Positions 42,790 to 53,815 of a DNA stretch of 64,000 nucleotides are shown in pieces. Location: assembly GCF_910592395.1 (NCBI RefSeq), contig NC_088325.1:3937501-4001500 (forward strand), in the 5' to 3' direction. The stretch is from Lineus longissimus (taxonomy: Eukaryota; Nemertea; Pilidiophora; Heteronemertea; Lineidae). The stretch's first letter is position 1; each line of letters opens with the position of its first letter. Position numbers and translations under genes: made by a program. A model generated the notes under the pieces. That model worked only from the letters and a program-made list of their open reading frames with translations, did not search any database and was not told the origin of the DNA.

Positions 42790-43802
42790 CATCACTGGAA
42801 ATGAGCGACATTGCTTCCCATTGGCTGAATACAGTAAGGAGAATATGGAGCCGATTGGTAATGGAAAATTCATTACAGCATTACAAAAATAGTATCAAAT
42901 TGCGTCCACAACCACTTTTTTTTAAAGATCCAGATCGTATGGAGCCTTAGATTGCATAGCCAATATTTGATACAACTTATTTTGTTGAAATTATTTGTGA
43001 GTTTTGTGCACTTTTAACAGTTTGGCAAGACCACCGAGCTGCATACAACCAAGGAATTTACTGTGTATAGTGGGCTGACCTAAGGTCGAAAATCACCTCT
43101 CTTCTCGAAATCAGAGCAAAGTCATTAGCATCCCCAGATCAATTTTCAAAGTTGAAATACTCCAGGATTTATGTATCAAATTAGCTACTACGAACGATAT
43201 AAGACCTTTGTGCACTTTTTCTATAAAAAAGAGACAAAATTACTCACTCAGAATGACGTTATTCCCACTGGGAACGAGTTTTTGATACTAAAAATCCATG
43301 AAAATCCGAAGTTTTTTTGCCTTTTTTCATCAAGTTTGCTTGCCGCCACCATTTTCTAGCTTAAATCATGTGACAAAAGCTTAAAACCTTGACCCCATTT
43401 ACCTTAGACGTGTTCAGAACCTGTACATTCAACACTAGAAACCTCGACTCCAGGTCAACAGCGTTGTTAGTCAGGCCGCCGCTAGATGACGAGATCGCTT
43501 GGTGGGGCCTTCTCCACAGTGGTGAACTGCTCACAGAAAAGGACAATTTTATGCTATAAGGACGAAGCCGGAATCAATGCAAATACCACCCTAGCAAATG
43601 GAATTAAATGGACAACACTTCCAGATACATACACGTTCGCTCGGTTCTGCAATAGCGTGGTTTCAGTGTTGGAGGAGCGTGTAACGTTGCCGCGATGATA
43701 CCGCCCCCGAAACAACAGCGCGGGCATGACGTCAACGCATAGCGCTGCCATCTATTAGGAACTGAGGGAACTATTTCACAATGTCGCTCATTTCCAGTGA
43801 TG
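42790..43802. mobile_element. 1-kb MITE nested in the 42304-47076 element
   Basis: Perfect 24-bp inverted ends (42790-42813 and 43779-43802) start CATCACTGGAAATGAGCGAC. There is no coding region. A target duplication is not evident. Confidence 0.65.
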
Positions 43803-44458
43803 TGTCACTGGGCCACCAGCCACGTGCTGTATCATCTGATGGTATGTCCTCTAGAAATTGCTGGCTCATCAGAATGATGAGGGCATCCACACGTTAGGTT
43901 TTAGAATAGCTCCTCGATATCCCATCTTGGCCGCAATGTTTATTGGACCATAAAGTTCAGAATGAGATAGCCTGCGGCTAAAGTAAATAAGGTGAGGATA
44001 TGGGTCATGAGTAATTATGATGATGTAATTCCCATGGAAGTTTAATCCCTTCTACGGTAATACCAAGGATACAGCTAAGCCAGCCAGTATTCAGTGGTAA
44101 ATGATAGGCTCCCTGATATGCCTGATTGTAGTGGCTGGGTTCTAGAATGGCTTGACGAAATTTTGACACGTGGTGTATCAGAAAAAAATAGACCATTGAC
44201 TTAATCATGCCCCCGCTTAAATTATATTCTTCGCTACGAAATAATATCCTGTTGTGTTGGGCGTCATATTTAAAATTTAAAAGTAAATACATGTACATAA
44301 TTTAATCAAATGTTCCTGATCTGATTGCCTTGTAATGTGTACTCCCATCACAGTCCCCTCACTTAGTTGACCCCCCCCCCCGTGGATACTCATGGAGAGT
44401 GTTATGGGTACAACCAACACAATCCCCACACTTGCAACACCACGCACGCATACGTCAC

Positions 44459-45191
44459 CGGCGGGTACAAAACGCAGGACGCAGGACGTCCTGCAGCGTT
44501 CTGCAGGACGGGGCCCTTCTCAACAGATGTAGGAAATGAAATGAGGAATTTTAGGGACCATCTGTGATCTGATTTTTCATGGTTGTTCATGAGGGAGCTG
44601 TAGTGTACCTAAAAGGTTGTCTCTGGATTTGGTTTTACATCAATGGGAAGTTGAGTTGAGGGGAAGAGTCATGTTCGAATTCAGGGGTTTGGTGTATGAA
44701 TGGGTGATTTGTTGAGGGAAGTTACGTTTAAAGGGGGTTCTGTTAGGTGTTTGGTACTTAAAGAGGAGTTGTGTTTAGTGGTTTGATAGAAGAGGAGCTG
44801 ATTTGAAGGGTTAGGTATCTAAATCGGGACTTCTGTTGAGGGTGTTGTTTTCAACTTCAACACAACTCCCCTTTAAAACCCAACCCCTCAGCAAACCCCT
44901 GCACACTGAGCCTACTCGCATTAACCAGCAATCCCCTCAACACAACTCCCCTTTAAACAGACTCCTTTATGTACACAACTCCCCGATGAACAACCCAAAA
45001 TCTGTCTGTAAAAATCAGATCACACGGCTGAGATGGTTCCCGATATTCATTGCTTCATTTTCTGAATATGTCGAGATCACACTGCTGAGATGATTCCTAA
45101 AATTCCTCATTTCTTTTCAACATCTGTTGAGATGGGCCCCGTCCTGCAGGACGCTGCAGGACGTCCTGCGTCCTGCGTTTTGTACCCGCCG
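44459..45191. mobile_element. 733-bp foldback-like element with a 10-bp TSD
   Basis: The inverted ends start CGGCGGGTACAAAACGCAGG and run about 100 bp through the GCAGGACGTCCTGC palindromic motif and the CAACAGATG block, mirrored at about 45090-45191. The direct repeat CATACGTCAC flanks the element at 44449-44458 and 45192-45201. A 9-11-bp duplication fits a Mutator-like element. There is no coding region. Confidence 0.8.
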
Positions 45192-46360
45192 CATACGTCA
45201 CATCGATCTGCCCCCTTGCCCATGGTTTCTAATCGCAACAAGCCGTCCCGGTGTAAAAGAAGAAAATGTCCCCCTGGAAAAAGTGTCCGGCCCTATTGTA
45301 TTCTGCTATCTGGTTCTATAGAGGCCATGACCGCCAATAGCTCAGAGATTAAAGCGCATAATAGAATCCATTGTATCCAGGACATTCTATCCCGGGACAT
45401 TTTAAACTTCTACATCGGCCCAAAACCATGTGACCTTAAAGGCGCCCTTTTAATTAGATTTACCCTCATCCTGAACCTCATGGTCTTTACTGCCTTTGAA
45501 CATAGCCAGGCAGTAATAAATCTTGAACGGCTTCGGTGAAAACCTAAGGCGGGAATAAAGCTTCCTTTGTTCCTTTGTTAAATATTAGGAGTAGCTGCTA
45601 GGTAGTCGATGATGCGAGCTGTGCATTTGGCCAACATTGCATAACGTTGCATAACATTACTGACTCCAGTCAATGAACTGCATAAGAGGTAATCTCAAAT
45701 TTTCTTTTTTTTTACTACGTTCAGCCAGGCGAAAATAAAGACTTGAGCCACGACAAGATGGATTTACCCTGGCATTCAGCACTTGTGCTTGAGTAATGCA
45801 TCCTGAACTCAGGCCAACGACCGTTACAACTGTACTTCGCCCCTGCCTCCACTAAACATAAGTAGCTTTGTGCACAATGCCGTAGTGCAGTTATTATGCG
45901 TATGCGTTTGCTGACACTTGGTATTTATGATGTTTGTAGATCAGTCTGCACAGCGGTAATGCTGAAGTTGAAATTCAGTGTCTATTATCGCAATTGGACT
46001 TTTCCAATATGAAACATACTTTTTAACGAACGGCATATGTCTTTGATTAGTAGGTGTCTTTGAAAAAGAAAATTTGAGATATAATAAAACTGTGTGTAGG
46101 AACAAGGTGACAAACAATAACAATATTGAAAAAAAGGTAACAAAAAGCAACTGCTGAGATGGTCCCTTAATTTCAGACCTTGACCTTTATTGACTCTTGA
46201 GAAAACCCCAGCTCTGCGGACTGCCTGCACCATGCATTTTCTTTCTACCCGCCGCTTGCCCAACACCTTACTCAAGTATTAGTAACCATCTGGCTGCCAA
46301 GGGTCTTGCTAATAATTGCAGTCACACGAAATGGTTCCATAAGGTGGTGCCCCCTAGGGC

Positions 46361-46392
46361 CGCGTATGGATATTAGTATATCCATACGCGTG
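46361..46392. repeat. Short perfect hairpin
   Basis: CGCGTATGGATAT and ATATCCATACGCG form an inverted pair with a loop of a few bases. It is an isolated cruciform-prone site in non-coding DNA. Confidence 0.75.
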
Positions 46393-47076
46393 TGATGCGT
46401 CTTTGCCAAAGGCATTGATAGGCATTTTGTAATAAAAACATTTACGGTAAAATGTAGTGTGACGTAGGTTTGTTAAAAAGGACCCATACAATTATCTCCG
46501 TGATCCATCAGCAAAGTGTCTTGCCAAAGGACAACATCTTTATCACCTATCATTACATAACATAAACTCTCCCCTCTGGGAGTTCTGATCCTACACATAA
46601 ATGGATAGACATACATATACAGTGATGATTGAGATGGTCCCCCAGCACTTGGCACGTGGGAAGTACCTGGTTACATCATCCATCCAGCCAAAGATCTCTT
46701 TAACTGACACAGGTGGATGACAAGCGCCACCTAGCGGGAAGTACCCTGTTATGTCAAGCGCCACCTAGCAGGTATCCTGATACCTCGTCGATCCAGCCAA
46801 AGATCCCTTTAAATGATACAGCTGGATGACAAGCGCTACCTAGCAGGAAGTACCCTGTTACATCTTCCATCCAGCCAAAGATCCCTTTAACTGACAGAGC
46901 TGGATGACAAGCGCCACCTAGCGGGTACTGTTACATAATCCATCCAGCCAGGGAGCCCTTTAAATGATAAAGCTGGATGACAAGCGCCACCTAGCAGGAA
47001 GACCTAGTTCACATTCCAGGTTTCCAGGTTTCCAACTTTCCAGGTTTCCAGGTTTCCAACTTTCCGGAAAGTACAG

Positions 47077-48300
47077 GCAACTAACGAAAAGCAGTATATT
47101 TTATATCAAGGATTTATAAAGAGGAATTCCGGTCATTTTCTACTTCGACATTAATTAGTTCAGTTGGGTTAGCAACTTTGTGAACATAGTTCCCAAAAGT
47201 GAAGTAAAAAAAGACTAAATACACACAAACAATTAATAACAGTGAGAACGCGTGATACAGCATGTCACGGTTTTGATAAATGTGTATGGCTACATACGCT
47301 GCATATAATTATACATGCAGAAACACTGCGTGCAATCCTTGATGCGAGGTAATCCCCGTAAGATACTAATCTGCTGATGCTACATGGAGTTTATGCTTGT
47401 CCTACCGATTAAAGCTCCGGGGTTGGTACAATCAATTAAGATTCTCATATCTAGTGGTTGAAAGGTCGAGTGCCTCTGTGCAAGCTTTATATACCTCTAA
47501 TTTTAAACTCGTGATCGCGATACATTCCAGTATATATTACACACACACCGGTAAACATTTTGTTTTAAACATGGGATCGTATTGATCATGTTTTTAATCA
47601 TGCATGCAGTGCCTGTATGTATAAAAGTTCGAATTGTCCCAGGATAAAGTGTCTTGGGGGCAAATGTTTATGATACATGATACTAATCCTGACACAAATC
47701 AAATTGTTCAAATTGAATAGAGCCTTTTTGCGATTCTTCTTTAGAAATTTGAAAAAGCTCCAACTACTAGACAAAGGACAACTCTAACCATATTATGATA
47801 TAGAGACAACATGTTATTGACCCCGGTGCATGAAGGGGTTCACGTAGTAAACATGTGACCTTTGATAGAGGGTTTCCCGACAACTAGATAAATTTCACCT
47901 TTGAAAATGAAAAGGTTTAAGTGCGGCCACGCAGGTTTGAAGGTATTGGAAATAATGATCCGAATGTGTCTGATGTTTGGCACTGTAACCACTTGACTGC
48001 CGCCGTGCTTCAAGGTGTCAAAAAATCACTGTCAAACTTTCGAACAATGAACAAATGTGACAAAGTGCATCAAGGCTATCGGTACCTCCGGTCAAGAAAT
48101 ATAACAAAAGCTGGTTAAAATAAACTGAGTGATTATTTACAAATAAACGTAGATAACGAATATTAAAAACCCAAGAAAAATAGTTCATATGAGCACGTTA
48201 CTACTACTTCTAGCAACAGTCCAAAAATTTTTCTGGAGACAAGTGTTCAGTGTTCAGCAATATCAAAGGGACAGTTCCGGTCGGGGAATGAGCAACGAAT
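47077..48300. other. Intergenic stretch
   Basis: No gene or structured repeat is seen. Confidence 0.5.
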
Positions 48301-48490
48301 TATTATAAACACAGGATGACATTCGGCCGGCCGAACCTCGAAGAGACACAGTGCAGGAATTGGGTGCTTCGACCCGGTATGCCCTCAGGCAGGAAGATAT
48401 TTGAAAAGGATATTAACGGCACCAACGCCAGGAACAGATTCTGACCACGTCCACGACAGTGGTCTAGCCGCGTTTCACTACGACTCGTAT

Positions 48491-48822
48491 GGCACCAACG
48501 CCAAGAACGGTACACTGCAGTCTTGCAGTCACAGCGGTACCAACGCCAAGAACGGTACACTGCAGTCTTGCAGTCACAGCGGCACCAACGCCAAGAACGG
48601 TACACTGCAGCCTTGCAGTCACAGCGGCACCAACGCCAAGAACGGTACACTGCAGTCTTGCAGTCACAGCGGCACCAATGCCAAGAACGGTACACTGCAG
48701 TCTTGCAGTCACAGCGGCACCAATGCCAAGAACGGTTCACTGCAGTCTTGCAGTCACAGCGGCACCAATGCCAAGAACGGTTCACTGCAGTCTTGCAGTC
48801 ACAGCGGTACCAACGCCAGGAT
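48491..48822. repeat. 45-bp minisatellite, seven full units
   Basis: Units beginning GG(C/T)ACCAA(C/T)GCCAAGAACG start at 48491 and recur every 45 bases to 48805, followed by a 17-base partial unit. A lone partial unit occurs near 48417. Forty-five is a multiple of three and several frames on both strands have no stops, giving 15-residue repeats such as CDCKTAVYRSWRWCR on the minus strand. No flanking splice or start context identifies a real protein. Confidence 0.9.
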
Positions 48823-48879
48823 ATAAGTCGGAGCTCCTTCCGTAAAACAGGTCCTGCTCGGTCCTCGGTGACTTCCAAA

Positions 48880-51272
48880 GTGACCCAGCCTTCTGCTCAC
48901 ACACCCCACATTAGCTCATACCCCAAAACATTTCATAATAGGGAGTTTCCAGCACAAATCACAACAGGCCTAGTTGAATCTTTATTCATCCTGAATCACC
49001 TAACAATGTTCCTACATGTAACAGAGAGTCAACTTCTAAAGCACAATTTTATAATATTTATAGGAAAGTCCATTACTGATGTAATACGCACATAATTCAT
49101 GTTGCCATAAAAACTCTAAACTTCAACCAGCTTACCAATATTGGCCTACCTTAAAATAGGCTACAGGGTGTCCAAAAAAAGAAAAGAAAAGGCAACTTCG
49201 CCACAACAAAATTTCAAAATGCCAGTGTTTTCAAATACTTTTACAACCATATAGCTTACTGACAGATAAGAGGTACCGACTGTTCCCCTTTTAAAGTAAG
49301 AAGTCGAACTTGGTATTCCAACTGTTGAAGTTCGTATTTTGCTTTCAGCTATTGAATACTATCATTCCTAATTGCCATATGTACAAGCTCTTCGCATATA
49401 CTTTTTATCGCAGCATCTGGATATCACTCGTTTGATGTATGGGCCTTCAAAACAAAACTTTACAAGATAAAATGTCCAAAAACAAATCGATCTCTATCAT
49501 TCCTATATATGATAGATTTTTGAGGAAAATCATGGGTTACAGGGAATTCCCACAGCATATTTTAATGTCAACTCTAATTTTGTCAAGCAGCGTCTTTGGT
49601 GTATTTTTGAACTGAAGGTTGGGCACAAAACAGCTATTTGCTTTTTTCATAACGCGCCCCCTAGATATTTCAAGGTAAATCGTTAATCCCACCAAATGCG
49701 ATCGAAAAACTACGAGAATCTCTAGCCGCAGGGAGTCTTAGGCGATTAGAAACCCCTACTGATTTACGAGAGATTTCGATGCTGATACGGAATACGATCA
49801 AAATACGAGACAAATACGAGATCTGGGGTTCATAGTGTTCGCAACAACAACCATTTTTGAGAAACACGTTGCTTCCGATTCCTTAGTCAGAAAATGCGTC
49901 TAAAAACGAAAGTAAGGAATTGAACAGATTAGATTATCGATAACAGCTGGGCACCGTTCCCTCGATTTTACCCCTTAATAAAAATTAAGATTAAAAATAT
50001 TTCTTGAAGAGATAATCCCACCATTTTTTTGTTCGGTTTTGTTGATATGTTGTCTTCTGATTTCAATGGTAATAAATACTATTTATTGGCCAGTTATTAT
50101 TTTATATGATGGAAGAAAAGGGTGAAAATCCCCCAAAAGACACCCGCCCCCCAATTTGAACCGATACTCAACCCCCTGCACATTTCTCCTCACGAGCGAT
50201 AGCCCCCCCCCCCCCAAAGTATTGATACTTGTAAAGAAACACCTCATCTTTTCAATGGAAATAAGTAAAACTGAATGTCTTGCCTGTGTATTCCACAATT
50301 TGCACTTGAAAATAACCCGAATGGCAAAAAAATTCCCCCCCCGAAGATTTTTCAAACACCCAGAACTGCAAAGAAATCATTACATAACTCCCCAAACTAT
50401 TTTTTGCTGATGTGCAACTATCCATCCTACTTATCTGATACAGAATTACCAACACCACTATTGCCTATTGATGTAGCAATTTCAGGATTTGGTGTCTCTA
50501 AATCGAATGAGTTGGTTTCCAGTGCCGCTCGACATGGGGCCCTCCGGCATCGCCAGTATATGTTTTCCGTGCCAGTCTTTTTACGATGGTAGCGGAAGTC
50601 ATTGAAAATTATAACTTTTGAGTCCTTCCTTAGCCCTCCTGTCACGTACGCCATGCTAAAACATGATTACTTGCACAGAAAATCGCGTGATGCTGGGTCA
50701 GGGTGATTCGCAGAATCGTGTTTCCATGTAGGCTCTACTTGATGATTCCGCGTATTGCTGATGCTATACTAACGGGCAACTAAGAATAACAGACATGCAC
50801 TTAAAAATGGGATTTCGGACTTATGGACCTTCGGACTTGTGGACCCTTTTACATTACTTTCGGACTTACTTACGGACCTTCGGAACTGTGGACCTTAGAA
50901 ATTATGGGTCGTTTTCAAAATGGAATTTTTCCTTTGTGGTCATATGGACCTTCGGACTTGTACAGAGGCTGACACCACCAGGAGGGGAGCCGCGTCAAAT
51001 TCACGACGTCATGTTTTCATGCATGAAAGAATTAAGAGGAAGACTTTAAAAAGATGGTGAAGCAACATTGGGAGCTTCAAATAACCCATGCTTGAAATAA
51101 CCAGGCAACCTTTACACATTTAATCAAATTTTAGACCAATTAGTTACTGTAAGCAGCCTATTTCAAGAGAAAATACTTATACTTAGAAAACTGTTTAATT
51201 AACCCCTTTTATAACAGTCACCGCATGTCGCCTTTTAGGTCCAGATAGTAAATGTGCATTAATTCTTTTCAG
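48880..51272. other. Intergenic stretch upstream of the Ig locus
   Basis: No supported gene is seen. It contains a dispersed repeat copy (49739-49846), a poly-C tract near 50202-50214 and short GGACCTTCGGACTT repeats at 50816-50960. First exons of the Ig gene may lie here, but I cannot identify a signal-peptide exon. Confidence 0.4.
49739..49846 (+). repeat. Dispersed repeat, inverted partner of 19878-19985
   Basis: It contains CGATGCTGATACGGAATACG and CAAATACGAGATCTGGGG, matching the minus strand of 19878-19985. Confidence 0.6.
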
Positions 51273-51602
51273 CATTGACCGGTGTTTATCCCCTGAACGA
51301 TATCACAGTACAGTCAGGACCAGTCGAAGTGATGCAAGGACAGAACGTCAGGCTGTGGTGTAAACTGAAATATGACCCTCATAAAGTGGCGCCGGTTGTC
51401 TGGCATTCGCCGCCAAATTTCAAAACAAGAACCAGCGATTGTTCTTCTTTTGTAAATTATAAATATGTCATGTCATGTTCAGACACCAATAACCCTTTTG
51501 GGTATTATAATATGACAATAATGGATGTCCAATGGGCCGATCATGGGGTATATCGGTGTCTGTATACCAAACATATGGACATTGTGGTTTTACAAGTTTT
51601 GG
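51273..51602 (+). CDS. Ig V-like domain exon, copy 1
   Basis: This 330-bp phase 1-1 exon has acceptor TTTTCAG before 51273 and donor GTAAGT after 51602. It encodes about 110 residues beginning TGVYPLNDITVQSGPVEV. The B-strand Cys is in NVRLWCKLKYD, the core Trp in APVVWHSPP and the F-strand Cys in DHGVYRCLYT. Two further Cys (TSDCSSF and VMSCSD) could form an extra disulphide. This is an extracellular recognition-type domain. It is followed by a second Ig domain in two exons. The signal-peptide exon is not identified. Confidence 0.85.
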
Positions 51603-52016
51603 GTAAGTTATAATCACGAGCTACACCAATATAAGGCATAAGGCACTCTAATCTAAGAACTCACGAATAAGAAAGAAAGTTGATTGCAAATGACTAGGAT
51701 GCAAGAGTGGTTCTTTTGGCGACCAAGACACTGAAACTAGTGAAAGTGTTCAGGTCTTGATTTTTATCAAGGTGTACAAAAAATGTATCTTGATTGAAGT
51801 TGCTATGCCCTGGTTCTTGAAGTAGTGGTAGCTAAATTAGCTACATGACATTGTACAGTGCGGCTCATATAAATTAGAATACATACTTCATACGATATCT
51901 CGTGAACTATAATACACCAGTTACAGTGCATTTTTTCAATCGTTCATTTATTAATGCAGAAATAAGTGTGCATTTGCTTTTCATAATGTAACTTTTGTAT
52001 TTCGGTCTGTTTTCAG

Positions 52017-52922
52017 TTCCGGTTACAGTTGTGACACTAAAGAAAGTTGTCGAGACTACATCTGGAGAACCACGGCTCTTGCAAAGGAAAATAACCTGCA
52101 CAACAAACTGTGCATATCCGGCACCCAAGATTTCATGGCTTGTGAATGACGTAAGTAGATCAATATCAGAGGACCATGTCTGGCCCTTTCAGGTCTACAC
52201 TATATTGAATCAATTTATTGGTCTTTGGTCTTGAGTAGACAACTAGGGAGACTATATGTATAGGCAGGAGAGAGTTTGAATTGGCCATCTTCAGTGAACT
52301 TATATACAGAGTAGGTCATGTTAGATTCAGCATTAAAACTATTCCTCATTCAAGCATGAATCGTCATGACGTTCTGTGAGAGGTGAACGTCCCCTATTAG
52401 CGACCAGTGGTTCCTCGAGCAATAAAGCTACTGTGCAGTTTTTAAATGACTCTTGTTCAGTAATAAAATCATAATAAAATACTTCTTTATAAGGACCCTC
52501 GGCACTAGGAAATGCTGTTTCCAATTGAGAGAGTTGCACTGATTATCTGGAAACAAGTACCGTTCATTTAAAAGGAAACGACCTTTTGCTACAAGTGCAG
52601 TACTTTAAAAAGAGAGGGTGTCCTTGATGGAGTGGTGTCCGCAAAAGGGGGGTTCCACTGTAGTGTAAGAGATTAAGATGAAATAGATACTTTAGCTTTA
52701 CCATTACCAAACGTGTTTTCCAGCAACTCTTTAACGGCATACCGACGGTCAAAGAGTTAGACTGCTCTGGGGCCAAGGACGGCCAGAAACAGACTATGAG
52801 CACAGTGTTAGTAATGAGCACAGACATGGATAAGGAGAGTACAGAATATAACATTACGTGTACAGCAGAAAACGTTGTTGGAGAGCCAAATGTTTCAGAG
52901 GCAATGGCTGTCAATAATGATG
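52017..52922 (+). CDS. Second Ig-like domain, split over two exons, copy 1
   Basis: Exons 52017-52150 and 52724-52922 join in phase 0 after WLVND. The pair enters and leaves in phase 1, so the domain (111 residues) is a portable module. The first exon gives KITCTTNCAYPAPKISWLVN with the B-strand Cys and core Trp. The second gives YNITCTAENVVGEP with the F-strand Cys. The layout is C2/I-set-like, as in adhesion receptors of the nectin or nephrin type, but I do not assign a family. The intron contains unrelated open stretches with no support. Confidence 0.8.
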
Positions 52923-53278
52923 GTAAGCATCTTACAATTGTTTGCATTATCATATAGCGTTGTTTATTTTTTGAGAGCTCCCTTAATGTTTATTTCAGTT
53001 CTGTCCGGTCAGTTGAAACACTTATCATGGTGAATGTCTAAAAATGGAAATAACTTAGTTTCAGAAACAGGAGACAAGTTTTCGTATACCAACTTTTTTC
53101 CCTATCACCATCCTTTTTTAATTCACATGTTTTCAATAATGTTCGGTGTTCAGACCACTTCTAAAAAAAATTCTTGCAAAGAAATCATTGTTTTATCAGT
53201 GACTCATCCTGAAAGCATCCTAAAAGCTTTAGCCAAGAAATATTTTAAAACACTTTATATATTTTTTAGTTTCGCTAA

Positions 53279-53815
53279 CCGGCCCATATTCATAAAGGTT
53301 CTTAACTTAAGTGCCATAAAACCCTAAGTGGTAAACTCCCCTAAGTTCCCACCTAAAATGGGTTTCATAAAACTACTCAGCGCCCCACTTAGCAAGGTTG
53401 ACCGCTTAAGTTTGAGTGTAACAAATATATTTCTTCAAAAGACACATTAGGTACCCGTGTCATATTTCTTGTTGATTTCTGCCTATAGATTAATTCATTA
53501 TTCATCGATCATTGGCATTCAAATGTGCAAATAACAAAGCATTACCTGTACTCAATTGTATCATTGTTGCCCGGGGATGTTAGGGTTCAAAATGGCGTAA
53601 TAAGCTAAAGCCACAATGGATACCCATATGGATGACCTCATCCCCTTCCCAACGTCTCATAATATCTGTTGCTGCGTTTTCTCGGAGCACAACTGAGTCG
53701 TGGGTGCTACATGACCATCTAGCTGCACCATTGATAAACCCAAAATGTGCATCAAAAACAACCTGGACATTGATGAAACACCAGTTTTCCCCGTTTACAT
53801 CCCCATCCATGAAAC
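53279..53815 (-). pseudogene. Harbinger transposase fragment with terminal motif
   Basis: On the minus strand, 53810-53620 encodes INVQVVFDAHFGFINGAARW followed by STHDSVVLREN. These are hallmarks of the Harbinger (PIF) DDE transposase, including the catalytic Asp in FDAH and the STHDS motif. A frameshift follows, after which the GYPL-LITPF motif can be read in another frame near 53600. The adjacent GGCCCATATTCATAAAGG at 53281 looks like a Harbinger-type terminus. The fragment is too short to be active. Confidence 0.75.

Larger units (their letters stand above)
42304..47076. mobile_element. 4.8-kb element with long, subrepeat-bearing inverted ends
   Basis: The termini are inverted copies starting CTGTACTTTCCGGAAAGTTG, followed by alternating GGAAAGTTGGAAACCTGG words. 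Further in, both ends carry degenerate tandem units of roughly 70-110 bp containing AGGTGGCGCTTGTCATCCAG and GGGATCTTTGGCTGGATGG, two to three on the left (to about 42640) and four to five on the right (from about 46660). No transposase is visible and no target duplication is clear. Several younger elements lie inside (42790-43802, 44459-45191). The inner DNA has no supported gene. Confidence 0.7.

Noticed and set aside
45340-45410. A tRNA-like A box (AATAGCTCAGAGATTAAAGC)
   Set aside because: No convincing B box or cloverleaf follows at the right distance. At most it is a degenerate tRNA-derived SINE.
48491-48822. Regular 45-bp repeats suggesting a CRISPR array
   Set aside because: There are no unique spacers because the whole unit repeats, and the window is eukaryotic. 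It is a minisatellite.
52564-52953. Minus-strand frames over the third Ig exon (also 58425-58868)
   Set aside because: They are antisense to the supported plus-strand Ig exons, whose splice sites and Cys pattern are clear.
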